Positions 17,462 to 27,563 are shown, counted from the first letter of the stretch. The stretch: 33,272 nt of DNA from Plesiocystis pacifica SIR-1 (GCF_000170895.1 NZ_ABCS01000107.1:1-33272), one strand, 5' to 3'. Made by a program: numbers and translations. The notes: generated by a model from the sequence alone, not told the origin.

Positions 17462-18754
17462 TCAGGAGGAAGGGTCGGCGTCGGCCTCGGCCGCCCCACC
17501 GCCGATCACCCCGGCCTCGTGGAGCTCGTCCAGGGCCGCGTCGTCGAAGCCCAGCAGCTCGCGGAGCACCGTCCGCGTGTCCACGCCGAGGTCCGGACCC
17601 AGCCAGCGGGTCCGCCCAGGGGTCTCGGACAGGCGGGGGGCGTGGGCGGGGAGCTCGAGGCGGGTGCCGTCGGGGAGCTCGGCCGCCTCGAACATCTCCC
17701 GGGCCCGAAACTGCGGATCCCGAGATACGTCGGCGATGCTGTGGATGGGCCCGGCGGCGACCTTGACCGCGTCGAGCTCGGCGAGGGCCTCGGCCACGGT
17801 CTTCGATCCGGTCCACTCGGCGATGGCGGCGTCGAGGCGGTCGGCGTGGGGCACCCGGCCGTGGTTTTGAGCCAGCTGCGGGTCGTCGCGCAGGTCCTCC
17901 CGGCCCATGACCTCCATGAGCCGGCGGAACATCGAGTCGGAGTTGGCCCCGATCGCCACCCAGGTGTCGGGCTCGCGGCAGGGGTAGGTCCCCGTCGGGA
18001 CCACGCCCTCGAGCTTGCTGCCCGAGCGCTGGCGGACGTGGCCCTGGGCGCTGTACTCCGGCAGCAGGGACTCGAGCATGTTGAACACGCTCTCGGTCAA
18101 CGCGACGTCCACGACCTGCCCGCGCCCCGTGCCCTTGCGGCCCGGGCCCCCGTCCCGAGCCTGGACCGCCGCGAGGGCCCCGAAGGCCGCGTGCAAGCCC
18201 GAGATGGTGTCGCCCAGGCTGACCCCCGAGCGCACCGGCGGGCGCCCGGGCTCGCCGGTCAGGTAGCGCAGCCCGGCGACGGCCTCGGCGACGTTGGCGA
18301 AGCCCGGCAGCTGGGCCTTGGGACCGGTCTGCCCGTAGCCCGAGATCCGCACCATGATCAGCCTGGGCTCGAGGGCGCTCAGGGCCTCCCAGCCCAGGCC
18401 CCACGCCTCCATCCGGCCCGGGCGAAAGTTCTCGATCAGCACGTCGACGCGCCGGCTCGCGATCAAGTTTTGGATCAGCCAGCGCCCCTGCTCGGTGCGC
18501 AGATCGATGGCCACCGAGCGCTTGTTCCGGGCCATCGAGCGCCACCACAGCGAGGTCCCGTCGGCGTGGAGCTTGCGCCACTTCCTCAGCGGGTCGCCGG
18601 CGCCCGGGTCCTCGACCTTGATGACCTCCGCGCCGAAGCTGGCGAGCATGGAGCCCGCGAAGGGGCCGGCGATGAGCGAGCCGAGCTCGAGCACGCGCAG
18701 CCCCTCGAGGGCCCCGCGGGGCGGTTGGTCTGGCGCGGAAGGTGGCACGGACAC
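17462..18754 (-). CDS. Class III CoA-transferase (CaiB/BaiF family)
   Basis: A 430-residue enzyme. The N-terminal block LEGLRVLELGSLIAGPFAGSMLASFGAEVIKVE, ARNKRSVAIDLRT, ENFRPGRMEAWGLGW and SGYGQTGP are classic class III CoA-transferase motifs; the catalytic Asp is D182 (SLGDTISG). These cytosolic dimeric enzymes move CoA between organic acids, e.g. succinyl-CoA to glutarate, mesaconate, carnitine or oxalate. The overall pattern is closest to the succinyl-CoA:dicarboxylate (SUGCT-like) branch, but the substrate cannot be fixed. No acyl-CoA dehydrogenase or other pathway gene is adjacent. Divergent from the DUF2505 gene (55 bases apart). Confidence 0.93.
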   Translation of the reverse strand: MSVPPSAPDQPPRGALEGLRVLELGSLIAGPFAGSMLASFGAEVIKVEDPGAGDPLRKWRKLHADGTSLWWRSMARNKRSVAIDLRTEQGRWLIQNLIASRRVDVLIENFRPGRMEAWGLGWEALSALEPRLIMVRISGYGQTGPKAQLPGFANVAEAVAGLRYLTGEPGRPPVRSGVSLGDTISGLHAAFGALAAVQARDGGPGRKGTGRGQVVDVALTESVFNMLESLLPEYSAQGHVRQRSGSKLEGVVPTGTYPCREPDTWVAIGANSDSMFRRLMEVMGREDLRDDPQLAQNHGRVPHADRLDAAIAEWTGSKTVAEALAELDAVKVAAGPIHSIADVSRDPQFRAREMFEAAELPDGTRLELPAHAPRLSETPGRTRWLGPDLGVDTRTVLRELLGFDDAALDELHEAGVIGGGAAEADADPSS

Positions 18755-18809
18755 GGCCGCAACCTAGCAGGCCGGGCGCCGCCCTCGACAGCTGCTATAT
18801 GGATCCTCC

Positions 18810-19340
18810 ATGGCCACGGGCTTCCACACCTGCGCGCGCTACGACCACCCCGTGGCCGCGCTCGTCGAGCTGCTCGGGGATCCGCGCTACCACGAGGCCC
18901 TGGTCGAGAGCGGCGGCGCCCGTCGCCGCGCCCACGCCCGCCGCCTCGACCCGGCGGCGCACCTGCTGCGCGTCGTCGTCGACGTGTGGGAGCCGGCGCT
19001 GCACGGCGGCGGCGAGAGCCGGCGGACCATGAGCTTCGAGCTCGACCGCGGCACCCTGCGGGCCGCGTGGTCCCAGCGCATCCACGGCTTCGAGCGCCGC
19101 GTCCGGGCCGAAGGCACGACCGAGCTGATCGCCCTGAGCCCGACGGCCTGCGAGCTCCACACCCGCGGACGCATCGAGCTGAACATCCCGATGATCGGCG
19201 CCACCCTCGAGCGCCGGCTGCGAAGTCAGCTCGAGGCCGACAGCGCCCGCGAGCGAGACTTCACCCGCGCCTGGCTCGAGCGCGCGTTGGCCCCAAAAGT
19301 GAAGCCAGCCGCCAAGCCAGCCGGTTCGCCCAGCCGCTAA
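18810..19340 (+). CDS. DUF2505-like (SRPBCC/START-fold) protein
   Basis: A 176-residue soluble protein. The pattern fits DUF2505: an opening CARYDHPVAALVELLGDPRYHEALVES, central strands (LRVVVDVW, RRTMSFEL) and the closing GRIELNIPMIGATLERRLRSQLEAD helix. The SRPBCC fold makes a hydrophobic ligand cavity, so lipid binding is a reasonable inference. The basic Lys/Pro/Ala tail (KVKPAAKPAGSPSR) is extra. The stop overlaps the stop of the convergent STAS-like gene. Confidence 0.72.
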   Translation: MATGFHTCARYDHPVAALVELLGDPRYHEALVESGGARRRAHARRLDPAAHLLRVVVDVWEPALHGGGESRRTMSFELDRGTLRAAWSQRIHGFERRVRAEGTTELIALSPTACELHTRGRIELNIPMIGATLERRLRSQLEADSARERDFTRAWLERALAPKVKPAAKPAGSPSR

Positions 19341-19771
19341 ACCAAAGGATGCGGCATGGGCTCGCGCTGCGCCTCGAGCACCTCGATCAGCCGCGCCTCG
19401 AACTCCTCGCGCTCCCGATAGACCGTCAGCCGCTCGCCGATCGACAGGCCCACGGTCCGCGCGATCATGCCCCGAATGGGATCGGACACGAGCACGTTGA
19501 ACTCGGCGTAGGCGGCCGCGAGCTCGATGGTCATCGAGGTGCTGACGTGGGTGACCCGCCCCGGCCAGGACTCGAGCAAGGACAGATCGACGAACAGCGA
19601 GACCTGCTCGACGATGAGCCAGGGGAAGTGCTCCTTCCACGCCGCCACGCACCCCTCTCCCGGTCGACCGCGCCCTGTCACGAGACCAACGCGCGGTGGG
19701 ATGCGGGCAAAGACCACCGACCCTCCCGAGTCCTCCCACGCCTTGCTGTTGGAGCTTTCGACGTCGATCAC
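19337..19771 (-). CDS. STAS-like (SpoIIAA-like) small protein
   Basis: A 144-residue protein with a GTG start. The alternation of strands and helices (SVVFARIPPRVGLVTGRG, WLIVEQVSLFVDLSLLESW, RVTHVSTSMTIELAAAY, FNVLVSDPIRGMIAR) resembles STAS/SpoIIAA-like regulators that are frequent in myxobacteria. No clear phosphorylatable Ser/Thr motif can be named with confidence. It ends four bases inside the convergent DUF2505 gene. The 154 bases between this gene and the aminopeptidase end hold nothing I can identify. Confidence 0.55.
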   Translation of the reverse strand: MIDVESSNSKAWEDSGGSVVFARIPPRVGLVTGRGRPGEGCVAAWKEHFPWLIVEQVSLFVDLSLLESWPGRVTHVSTSMTIELAAAYAEFNVLVSDPIRGMIARTVGLSIGERLTVYREREEFEARLIEVLEAQREPMPHPLV

Positions 19772-19925
19772 GTCGCCACTCTAGCAGAGCGACCCCGCTC
19801 GACTCAGTACCCATTTGCGCTGCAGCCATGAAAAGCAGCCCGAGTCATGACAGGGTCCCCACATCCGCAAACCGAAGCGGGCGGTCCTTCGGGCTCCCTC
19901 ACCGCATCCCTACCCACGCCCCAGC

Positions 19926-22559
19926 TCATTCGGAATCATCGGCTGCAGCGAGCGCTTCGACCCGCGCCTCGAGCTTGCGCAGCTGCTCGCGCAGACCCTC
20001 GATCTGCTTCTCGGCGGCGGTCAGGCGCGGCTCCCCAGCCTTGCGCAGCCCCGAGAGAATCTGGCGCACGCGGACCGCATCCTGGAGGGTCAGCTGTCCG
20101 CGTAGCTCTCGAGGGCGTCGATGGCCTCCGTCGCACGGGCCGCGCCCAGGGCCGAGGCCGCCGCATGCGCCCCGGGGGAGGGGGGGTCGCGGAGCAGTCC
20201 ACGAGGCGCTCGATCGCTTGCTCCGCCCTCGCCCGCCGCGATCGAGGCGGCGCGCGAGCTCGCCGAGGGCCTGCACGGCCGCAGGGCGCGCGCGGTTGTC
20301 GGTGAGCCCGGCCTTGGTCCGCGCGATCAACACCCCGAGCGCGCGGCTGTCGCGGGTGGCCCCCAACGCACGCAGGGCCCCGCTCTGCGCGACGCCGTTG
20401 TAGCTATCGCGAGAAGCTGCGGCCTCGAGCTCGTCGAAGGGCGCCGCCTCGCGCTGGTTGCCCAGCAGCTCCCACGCAGCCGCGGCCGCGCGCGGGGGCA
20501 GGCGACGACGCAGGCGCTCGACCACCGCCGCGGCCAGCTGCTCGTCACGAATCTCGGCGCAGGACCGCAGCAGGCCCTCGAGCACGCGCAGGTCGGCCTC
20601 GACGGTCACGGCGTGGACCAGCGCCTCGACGCAGGCCTGAGAGCGCCGCCGCCCGAGGGCCTTGGCCCACTCGAGGCGCACGCCCCAAAAGGGCTCCTGT
20701 GCCCAGCGCTCGCGCAGCTTGGCGATCTGCGCAGGCTTGCCGCGCTTGGCCAGCACGCGCCCGGCGAGGATCCGCCCGAGCACGTCGGGGGCCTCGACGA
20801 GCTGGGTCTCGAGCTTGGCCGTGCCGGGGTCGAACTCGAGCTTGTGGAGCACGGCGAAGTCCGGGTCGACGCGGACCTGATCGGGCTCGCCGCCCATGTC
20901 GAAGGAGAAGCCGTGCTGCGCCCGCTCGATGTCCACCTGGGCGCGCTCGCTCTCGCCGTCGACGGTCCACTCGAGGGTCAGGGGGAAGGCGAACACCGGG
21001 ACCTCCGCGCCCCCCTTGCCCGCGTCCTTGCCGACCTGGGCCTGCTTGATGGTGAAGGTGCCCCGCTCGCTCGCGTCGTCGTACTCGAACTCGACCTCGA
21101 GCTCGGGGTAGCCGGGGCTGCGGAACCACTGGTCGAAGAACTGGCCCAGCGAGCGCCCGCTGACCTGCTCCATGACCCGGCGAAAGTCGTCGGTCTCGAC
21201 GACCTTTTGATCGTACTCGCGCAGGTAGGTCCGCACCCCCTCCCAGAACAGCTCGTCGCCCAACATGCCCCGCAGGGTGTGCAGCCGCGCCGCGCCCCCG
21301 GGGTAGAGGTGCATGTCGTAGAGCTCGAAGGAGCTGTGGTAGTCGCGGGTGACGATGGGCCGGCGGTAGCGGCTGTCGGCCTCGCGGAAGTAGGACTGGG
21401 CGTTGAGCCACAGCTCGTAGAGCTGCTCGTCCCGGCCGAGCACGTCCTCGAACCAGCACACCTCCATGTAGGTCGCCCAGCTCTCCTTGAGCCACGCGTG
21501 GGCGTAGTCCCGGCACACGACCCGGTCGCCGAACCAGCTGTGGGCCATCTCGTGCACGTTGATCTGATCGACGAGCCGGCCCCACTCGCCCGCGAGGGCC
21601 TCGTCGAGGATGAAGCCGTCGTCCCAGCTGACCAGCGAGATGTTCTCCATGGCGCCGCCAAAGTGGGGCAGCGCGAACTGGTAGTACTTGGGGAAGGGGA
21701 AGGGCTGGCCGAGGCGGGCCGTCATCCAGCGCATGATCTCGGCGGTCCCGCCGAAGCTGCGCGAGAGGTGGGCCGGGCCGTGGGCGCGGGTGCAAAAGTA
21801 GGCCAGCTCCACGCCCTCGCAGTCGCCGTCGTCGAGGCGCACGAACTCCCCGATGGCGAAGCAGGTCAGGTAGCTCGGGCAGGGCTGGTCGAGGACCCAG
21901 TGCGCCGTCTTGGTCCCGTCGTCGTGGGCCTCCTCGGACTCGAGCACCCCGTTGGCGAGGATGGTCAGGGCCGCGTCGGCGCGCAGGTGGAAGGCCAGCG
22001 TTGGCCGCACCGAGGGCAGGTCGACGGTCGGCAGCCAGTGGCGCGCGCGCTCGGTCTCGTGGTCGGTCGCGGCGTAGCGGGGCGCGTCGGCCCACGCGTC
22101 GCCGTAGTGCTCTGGGCTCGCGAAGAACAGGCCCGAGACCGGCTCGCGCACGCGGTAGCGCAGGGCCAGCTTGCGGGTCTCGCCCCGGGGCGCGCCCTCG
22201 GCGAAGCACACGCGGACGCGCTCGCCGTCGTAGGTCCAGCTCAGCTCGGGCGCGCCGGCGCCCTCGTCGACGCCTTCGACGGCGAGCTCGAGCAGGTCGA
22301 TGGCGTGCAGCTCGAGGCGCGAGGCCCCCGCCCGGTTCCAGCGCAGCGTGTGGGTGACGGTCCCGCGGACCTCCCGGGCCCCGAGGTCGACGCGCAGGTC
22401 GATGTCGAGGTGGACCGGCTCGATCTCGAGGTCCGGGGGGTAGTGCCGCCGTGCCCCCGGCAGGGTGAACTCCCCCGCCGCGCCCCGCCCGTGGGCGTGG
22501 TGTTCACGGCGGTGATGGGTGCAACCAAAGTGATGACGCGAGATGTGCCGGTCGCTCAT
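19926..22559 (-). CDS. M1 family zinc aminopeptidase with HEAT-like C-terminus (locally frame-slipped)
   Basis: An 877-residue M1 peptidase without signal peptide and with a His-rich N-terminus. Motifs: substrate-anchoring GGAMEN (301-306), zinc site H336-E337-M-A-H340 with third ligand E359 (HAWLKESWATYME), and catalytic Tyr419 (LYPGGAARLH). The C-terminal third is helical, HEAT-repeat-like, ending in a coiled-coil (KQIEGLREQLRKLEARVEAL). Between about 20233 and 20093 the annotated frame reads as Arg/Gly/Pro-rich nonsense, while the other two frames carry the expected HEAT sequence in pieces (RAEQAIERLVD; then ASALGAARATEAIDALESYA). This fits three one-base deletions that together restore frame. 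The gene lies 25 bases after the M17 aminopeptidase, giving a two-peptidase operon. Confidence 0.9.
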   Translation of the reverse strand: MSDRHISRHHFGCTHHRREHHAHGRGAAGEFTLPGARRHYPPDLEIEPVHLDIDLRVDLGAREVRGTVTHTLRWNRAGASRLELHAIDLLELAVEGVDEGAGAPELSWTYDGERVRVCFAEGAPRGETRKLALRYRVREPVSGLFFASPEHYGDAWADAPRYAATDHETERARHWLPTVDLPSVRPTLAFHLRADAALTILANGVLESEEAHDDGTKTAHWVLDQPCPSYLTCFAIGEFVRLDDGDCEGVELAYFCTRAHGPAHLSRSFGGTAEIMRWMTARLGQPFPFPKYYQFALPHFGGAMENISLVSWDDGFILDEALAGEWGRLVDQINVHEMAHSWFGDRVVCRDYAHAWLKESWATYMEVCWFEDVLGRDEQLYELWLNAQSYFREADSRYRRPIVTRDYHSSFELYDMHLYPGGAARLHTLRGMLGDELFWEGVRTYLREYDQKVVETDDFRRVMEQVSGRSLGQFFDQWFRSPGYPELEVEFEYDDASERGTFTIKQAQVGKDAGKGGAEVPVFAFPLTLEWTVDGESERAQVDIERAQHGFSFDMGGEPDQVRVDPDFAVLHKLEFDPGTAKLETQLVEAPDVLGRILAGRVLAKRGKPAQIAKLRERWAQEPFWGVRLEWAKALGRRRSQACVEALVHAVTVEADLRVLEGLLRSCAEIRDEQLAAAVVERLRRRLPPRAAAAAWELLGNQREAAPFDELEAAASRDSYNGVAQSGALRALGATRDSRALGVLIARTKAGLTDNRARPAAVQALGELARRLDRGGRGRSKRSSASWTAPRPPLPRGACGGLGPGRGPCDGGHRRPRELRGQLTLQDAVRVRQILSGLRKAGEPRLTAAEKQIEGLREQLRKLEARVEALAAADDSE

Positions 22560-22584
22560 GCAGACGACCCAGCGTACCGCACTC

Positions 22585-24054
<1,470 letters not shown>

Positions 24055-24260
24055 CGCGGACGAGTATGCCCAAAAAACGGGCGGCGTGGGGAATCCCCTT
24101 TCGCCCCAGCCCCGACGACTCGTCGATGACCGAGCCACCGCCCCGAAACGAGCAAAGACACCGGATTCACGCAGGTCGTCATTGACAACGGACAGGCCGG
24201 ACCGGGATGCTAGGCGGGCGAGGGAGCTCGACGCTCGACGCCTCGCCGGTGGACAACTCG

Positions 24261-25526
24261 ATGCGTACCTCGATCCTCGTCTCTCTCTTCTCCGTCGCCC
24301 TGCTCACCGCCCTCCCCGGGGTCGCCCACGCGGGCCCCGAGGCCGCCGAGGCCAGCGCGGACGCCCCCGCAGATGGCCCGGAAGAGGGCGCTGAAGCCCC
24401 TTCAGAGGCCGTCGGGGACTCTGAGGCCGCCCCCGAGGCCGCGGCCGAGCCCCCCGAGACCGCCCCCGAAGAGCCCGCCCCGATCGCCGATCCAGCCACC
24501 GAGGATTCCACCGAAGGCCCCGCAAAAACGGGCACGACCTCCGTCGGAGGCGATCCCACCCAGGGCAGCGAAGCCCGGGCGCCCGGCAAGAAAATCCAGC
24601 TCCCCGTCGACATTGGGGACAAGCACAGCATCACCTACACCAGCCTCCTGGCCCCGCGGATCAACCCCCTGGGCCTCGAGGAGCGCTTGTGGATCGGCTA
24701 CCAGTACCGGCTCTACGATAAAGAAAAGACGATCCTCAACGGCAGCAACATTGGCCTGTTCTTCCGCCCAGTGGTCAGCCCGGCGATCGCCCTGGTCGGC
24801 GCGACGCTGCAGATCCAGCCGGCCGCAGTGTTCCGATTCCGGGCGACCTACAGCTACGTCCAATACTTCGGCACTTTCCAGTTTTTCCAGTCCTACCAGT
24901 CGCCCTACGACGACTACTCCGACACCCAGCTGGACACGGCCCGGGACGCCGGCCTCAACTACGCGACCGGCGGTCACCAGGTCGAGCTCGAGGCCCTGGT
25001 CCAGGCCCGCTACAAGGGCCTCGTGCTGCGCAGCAGCACGGTGATGGTCTACAACACCTTCAACAACCTGCCCGAAGATCGCGCCGCCGACGATCTCTTC
25101 TACGCCATCCGCTACGACACCCTCACGCCCACCCAGGGCTGGATGCTCAGCAACGACTCCGACCTGATGTGGCTGCAGGACATCAAGGGGCCGCGCCACG
25201 CCTCGCTGCTCGCGGGCGTCCGGGCGACGACGGTGATGCCCTTTTACAACGAGAGCGTCTACGAGGACGGCGACGACGCGAGCAACAACCCCAACGGCCC
25301 GCAGCTGCGCATCGGCCCCTCGATCGGCTACATCTTCTACGACCGCCCCGATCGCTTCCCCCGCTTCAACCGCCCGACCCTCATCCTCCAGCCGCAGTGG
25401 CACGTCCTGCACCGCTGGCGCACCGGCGAGGCCATCGTCGACGGCCAGGACGTGGGCGTGAGCCAGGCCATGCCGACCATCGTCATCGCCTTCGTGTTCA
25501 CCGGTCAGCTGTGGGGCCGGAACTAG
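24261..25526 (+). CDS. Predicted outer-membrane beta-barrel protein
   Basis: A 421-residue protein with a Sec signal peptide (MRTSILVSLFSVALLTALPG, cleavage after AHA). About 100 residues of Ala/Glu/Pro-rich low-complexity follow, then a barrel-like region of alternating strands rich in Tyr, Phe and Gly (RLWIGYQYRLYDKE, AVFRFRATYSYVQYFGTFQF, GPSIGYIFYDRP, IVIAFVFTGQLWGRN). The C-terminal strand does not end in the canonical Phe. ATG 24261 was preferred over the upstream frame start at 24207 because it begins the signal peptide. The function is unknown; the gene converges on a small lipoprotein gene with four bases between the stops. Confidence 0.72.
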   Translation: MRTSILVSLFSVALLTALPGVAHAGPEAAEASADAPADGPEEGAEAPSEAVGDSEAAPEAAAEPPETAPEEPAPIADPATEDSTEGPAKTGTTSVGGDPTQGSEARAPGKKIQLPVDIGDKHSITYTSLLAPRINPLGLEERLWIGYQYRLYDKEKTILNGSNIGLFFRPVVSPAIALVGATLQIQPAAVFRFRATYSYVQYFGTFQFFQSYQSPYDDYSDTQLDTARDAGLNYATGGHQVELEALVQARYKGLVLRSSTVMVYNTFNNLPEDRAADDLFYAIRYDTLTPTQGWMLSNDSDLMWLQDIKGPRHASLLAGVRATTVMPFYNESVYEDGDDASNNPNGPQLRIGPSIGYIFYDRPDRFPRFNRPTLILQPQWHVLHRWRTGEAIVDGQDVGVSQAMPTIVIAFVFTGQLWGRN

Positions 25527-25530
25527 CCCC

Positions 25531-26004
25531 TCAGCAGCTCGTCTCGAGCACGACGCTCCACTGATCGCCGCAGCCCGTGTCCGCGGGGTTGTAGGCGTCG
25601 GGGTCGTACTCGGAGCACTCGAGCTCGGCCATGCACGCCCCGAACCCGTCGAGGGCGTCGACCATGGCCGGGCACTGGCCCCAAAAGTCGTAGGTCAGAT
25701 CCATGCAGTTTTGCTGGGTCTCGTAGTAGGTCCCGCCGCACTCGATGTAGCGGCGACAAAAAGCCTCGAGGCCGCCCTCGCCCGGGAACACGCCCGGGCC
25801 GCTCGGCTCGGCCGACGTCGTCTCGCCGCCCGTGCCCGTGCCGCCCTCGGTGCTGGTCCCAGCCTCGTCGTCCCCGCCCGTGTCCTCGCCGATGGCCGTA
25901 TCGCTCTCGTTGCCCTGGTCGCCCCCGTCGAAGTCGCAGCCGACCAGCCCAACCAAAGCAGCGAGGGCGAGCGACGAGGCCAGGCGGAGGTGGGGGCGGG
26001 TCAT
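25531..26004 (-). CDS. Small cysteine-rich lipoprotein
   Basis: A 157-residue protein. Signal peptide with lipobox LVGC (LASSLALAALVGLVGC), then a Gly/Asp/Glu/Thr-rich linker, then a compact C-terminal domain with about eight cysteines (FCRRYIECGG, QNCMDL, GQCPAM, ACMAELECSEY, TGCGD, LETSC). The even number of Cys suggests disulfides in the periplasm or outside. This lipoprotein type, acidic linker plus small Cys-rich domain, is common in myxobacteria and has no known function. Starting at ATG 26004 is required by the signal peptide. Confidence 0.72.
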   Translation of the reverse strand: MTRPHLRLASSLALAALVGLVGCDFDGGDQGNESDTAIGEDTGGDDEAGTSTEGGTGTGGETTSAEPSGPGVFPGEGGLEAFCRRYIECGGTYYETQQNCMDLTYDFWGQCPAMVDALDGFGACMAELECSEYDPDAYNPADTGCGDQWSVVLETSC

Positions 26005-26095
26005 CGCCGGAGTATAGGTGGACCCGCCGGGCAGCCGCCGATGTTTTACACGGAGCGGACATGCCCTCAGCGCCCCCGACGCTAGGCTGAGGGCC

Positions 26096-26527
26096 ATGTC
26101 CAAGCAAAGCCCATCCCTGCTCCGGGGGCTCGCCGTGTGCAGCTCCCTGACGCTCGGCGTCCTGGTCGTCGCCAACGCCCAGTTTGGCTGCGACGCGCCC
26201 AAGCAGGGCGACGCCGAGACAGACGCCCCCGCGGCTCCCGAGGCCGATGCGCCGACTCCCGAGCCGGCTCCCGAGGCCGCTCCCGAGCCCATGCCCGACG
26301 CCAAGGCCGAGCCCACGGCTGCCAAGGCTGAGCCCACCAACGCCGCCCCGTCGATGGCCGACAGCCTCGGCGACTCGCGGACCTTCATGCCCGCGAGCAA
26401 GTCCGGAGGAGACTTCGGCGCCGCGCGCTTCCCAGGTGAGATCGGCGAGGGCGTCCAAGCGGCTGACCAAGACGCGGCGCAGCAGCCCAACCAAAACCCC
26501 CAGCAGCAGGCCGCGCCCCGACCATGA
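26096..26527 (+). CDS. Small secreted Ala/Pro/Glu-rich protein
   Basis: A 143-residue protein from ATG 26096. A hydrophobic N-terminus (GLAVCSSLTLGVLVVANA) ends in an AxA-type site, with a nearby FGC that could be an atypical lipobox. The rest is a Pro/Glu/Ala repeat linker (PEPAPEAAPEPMPDA) followed by a short Gly/Gln-rich tail. No domain is recognised. The stop overlaps the ATG of the desaturase-family gene (ATGA), which indicates co-translation. Confidence 0.6.
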   Translation: MSKQSPSLLRGLAVCSSLTLGVLVVANAQFGCDAPKQGDAETDAPAAPEADAPTPEPAPEAAPEPMPDAKAEPTAAKAEPTNAAPSMADSLGDSRTFMPASKSGGDFGAARFPGEIGEGVQAADQDAAQQPNQNPQQQAAPRP

Positions 26528-27333
26528 TCGACCTCAGCGACATGGTCGGCGTCTCGCGCTCGGCGACCCTCGTGCTCGCGTGGCTCGTCGCCATCTTCGT
26601 GCCCCTGGAGTGGGCCCGGCCGATGTCACCCGGCCAGCGTCGGCTGCGGGCCGGCCTGGCCACGGACCTGGCCTTCTTCGCGGGCCAGCACCTCGTGTTC
26701 GGCGCCCTGGTGGTGTGGTGTTTCACCGGCGCCCTCGAGCGCGTGCCCCAGCCACAGGCCCTGGCCACGCTCCAGTCGGGCTTTGGCCGCCTCCCCCTGG
26801 TCGTCCGCGCCCTCGCGGTCATCGTGCTCGGCGATCTGGCCATGTACTGGGGCCACCGCCTCCAGCACCGGGTCCCGCTGCTGTGGCGCTTCCACGCCGT
26901 GCACCACAGCGCCGAGAAGCTCGACTTCATGGCCGCCCACCGCGAGCACCCCCTCGACGGGCTCTACACCCAGTTCTTCATGAACCTGCCCGCCGTGCTG
27001 CTGGGCTTCTCCTTCGAGGGGCTCTTGGGCCTGGTCGCCTTCCGCGGGCTGTGGGCGACCTTCATCCACGCCAACGTCGACCTGCCCCTGGGGCGCTTGG
27101 CGTTGGTGTTTGGCTCCCCGCGGCACCACCACATCCACCACCTGCGCGAGCGCGACCCAGGCAACTACGCCAACCTCGCGCCGTGGATCGACTGGCTGTT
27201 CGGCACCCACCGCGAGCTCGACGACGAGCAGCTCGCGCGGATCCAACGCGGTGACGGCCTCGACCTGGGCCTCGACGAGCCTGGGCCCAAGACCTACCTG
27301 GGTCTACTGGTCCACCCCTTCCGGCCCAAGTGA
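26524..27333 (+). CDS. Sterol desaturase / fatty acid hydroxylase family protein
   Basis: A 269-residue integral membrane di-iron enzyme. The histidine clusters of the family are present: HRLQH, FHAVHHS, and HHHIHHLRE, together with several membrane helices (ATLVLAWLVAIFVPLEW, LVFGALVVWCFTGAL, LPAVLLGFSFEGLLGLVAF). Members hydroxylate or desaturate sterols, fatty acids or alkylglycerols using O2. It is translationally coupled (ATGA) to the upstream secreted-protein gene. Its TGA stop is the first codon of the first hairpin repeat unit (27331). Confidence 0.9.
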   Translation: MIDLSDMVGVSRSATLVLAWLVAIFVPLEWARPMSPGQRRLRAGLATDLAFFAGQHLVFGALVVWCFTGALERVPQPQALATLQSGFGRLPLVVRALAVIVLGDLAMYWGHRLQHRVPLLWRFHAVHHSAEKLDFMAAHREHPLDGLYTQFFMNLPAVLLGFSFEGLLGLVAFRGLWATFIHANVDLPLGRLALVFGSPRHHHIHHLRERDPGNYANLAPWIDWLFGTHRELDDEQLARIQRGDGLDLGLDEPGPKTYLGLLVHPFRPK

Positions 27334-27387
27334 GTCGTGGACGTGGGGCAGGGAGGGCGTGGCGTCGTCCACGACGGCTAAAATGGA

Positions 27388-27416
27388 CAGGGACTGTGAA
27401 AAAATCACGGTCCCTG
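27388..27416 (+). repeat. Spacer hairpin 1 in the repeat array
   Basis: CAGGGACTGTGA (27388-27399) pairs with TCACGGTCCCTG (27405-27416) around an AAAAA loop. The single non-Watson-Crick position is T opposite G, a G-U wobble only if the plus strand is transcribed. Confidence 0.75.
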
Positions 27417-27471
27417 AGTCGTGGACGTGGGGCAGGGAGGGCGTGGCGTCGTCCACGACGGCTAAAATAGT

Positions 27472-27509
27472 CAGAGGGTTGGCCAGAACTCGTTTTGGCC
27501 GACCCTCTG
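27472..27509 (+). repeat. Spacer hairpin 2 in the repeat array
   Basis: CAGAGGGTTGGCCA (27472-27485) pairs with TGGCCGACCCTCTG (27496-27509) around a 10-base loop. As in spacer 1, the only mismatch is T opposite G, tolerated in plus-strand RNA. The stem sequence is unrelated to spacer 1 apart from the outer CAG/CTG. Confidence 0.75.
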
Positions 27510-27563
27510 AGTCGTGGACGCGGGGCAGGGAGGGCGTGGCGTCGTCCACGACGGCTAAACAAG

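Larger units (their letters stand above)
27331..27560. repeat. Array of three 52-54 bp hairpin repeats with two distinct hairpin spacers
   Basis: Copies lie at 27331-27384, 27415-27468 and 27508-27559. Each begins TGA, then arm GTCGTGGACG, a 22-base G-rich loop with runs of 4, 3 and 3 G, the perfect complementary arm CGTCCACGAC, and GGCTAAA. Copies 1 and 2 are identical; copy 3 has one loop change (T to C) and a different end. The arms are at 27334-27343/27366-27375, 27418-27427/27450-27459 and 27511-27520/27543-27552. The first TGA is the stop of the desaturase-family gene, and the array ends next to the stop of the convergent transporter gene. Confidence 0.9.

Noticed and set aside
24055..24138. 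28-residue N-terminal extension of the M17 aminopeptidase from GTG 24138
   Set aside because: The added residues (Ser/Arg/Pro-rich) do not resemble the family; GTG 24054 gives a normal N-terminus.
27331..27560. CRISPR array
   Set aside because: Only three 52-54 bp copies with long perfect palindromic arms, spacers of 30 and 39 bases that are themselves hairpins, and no cas gene in the window.
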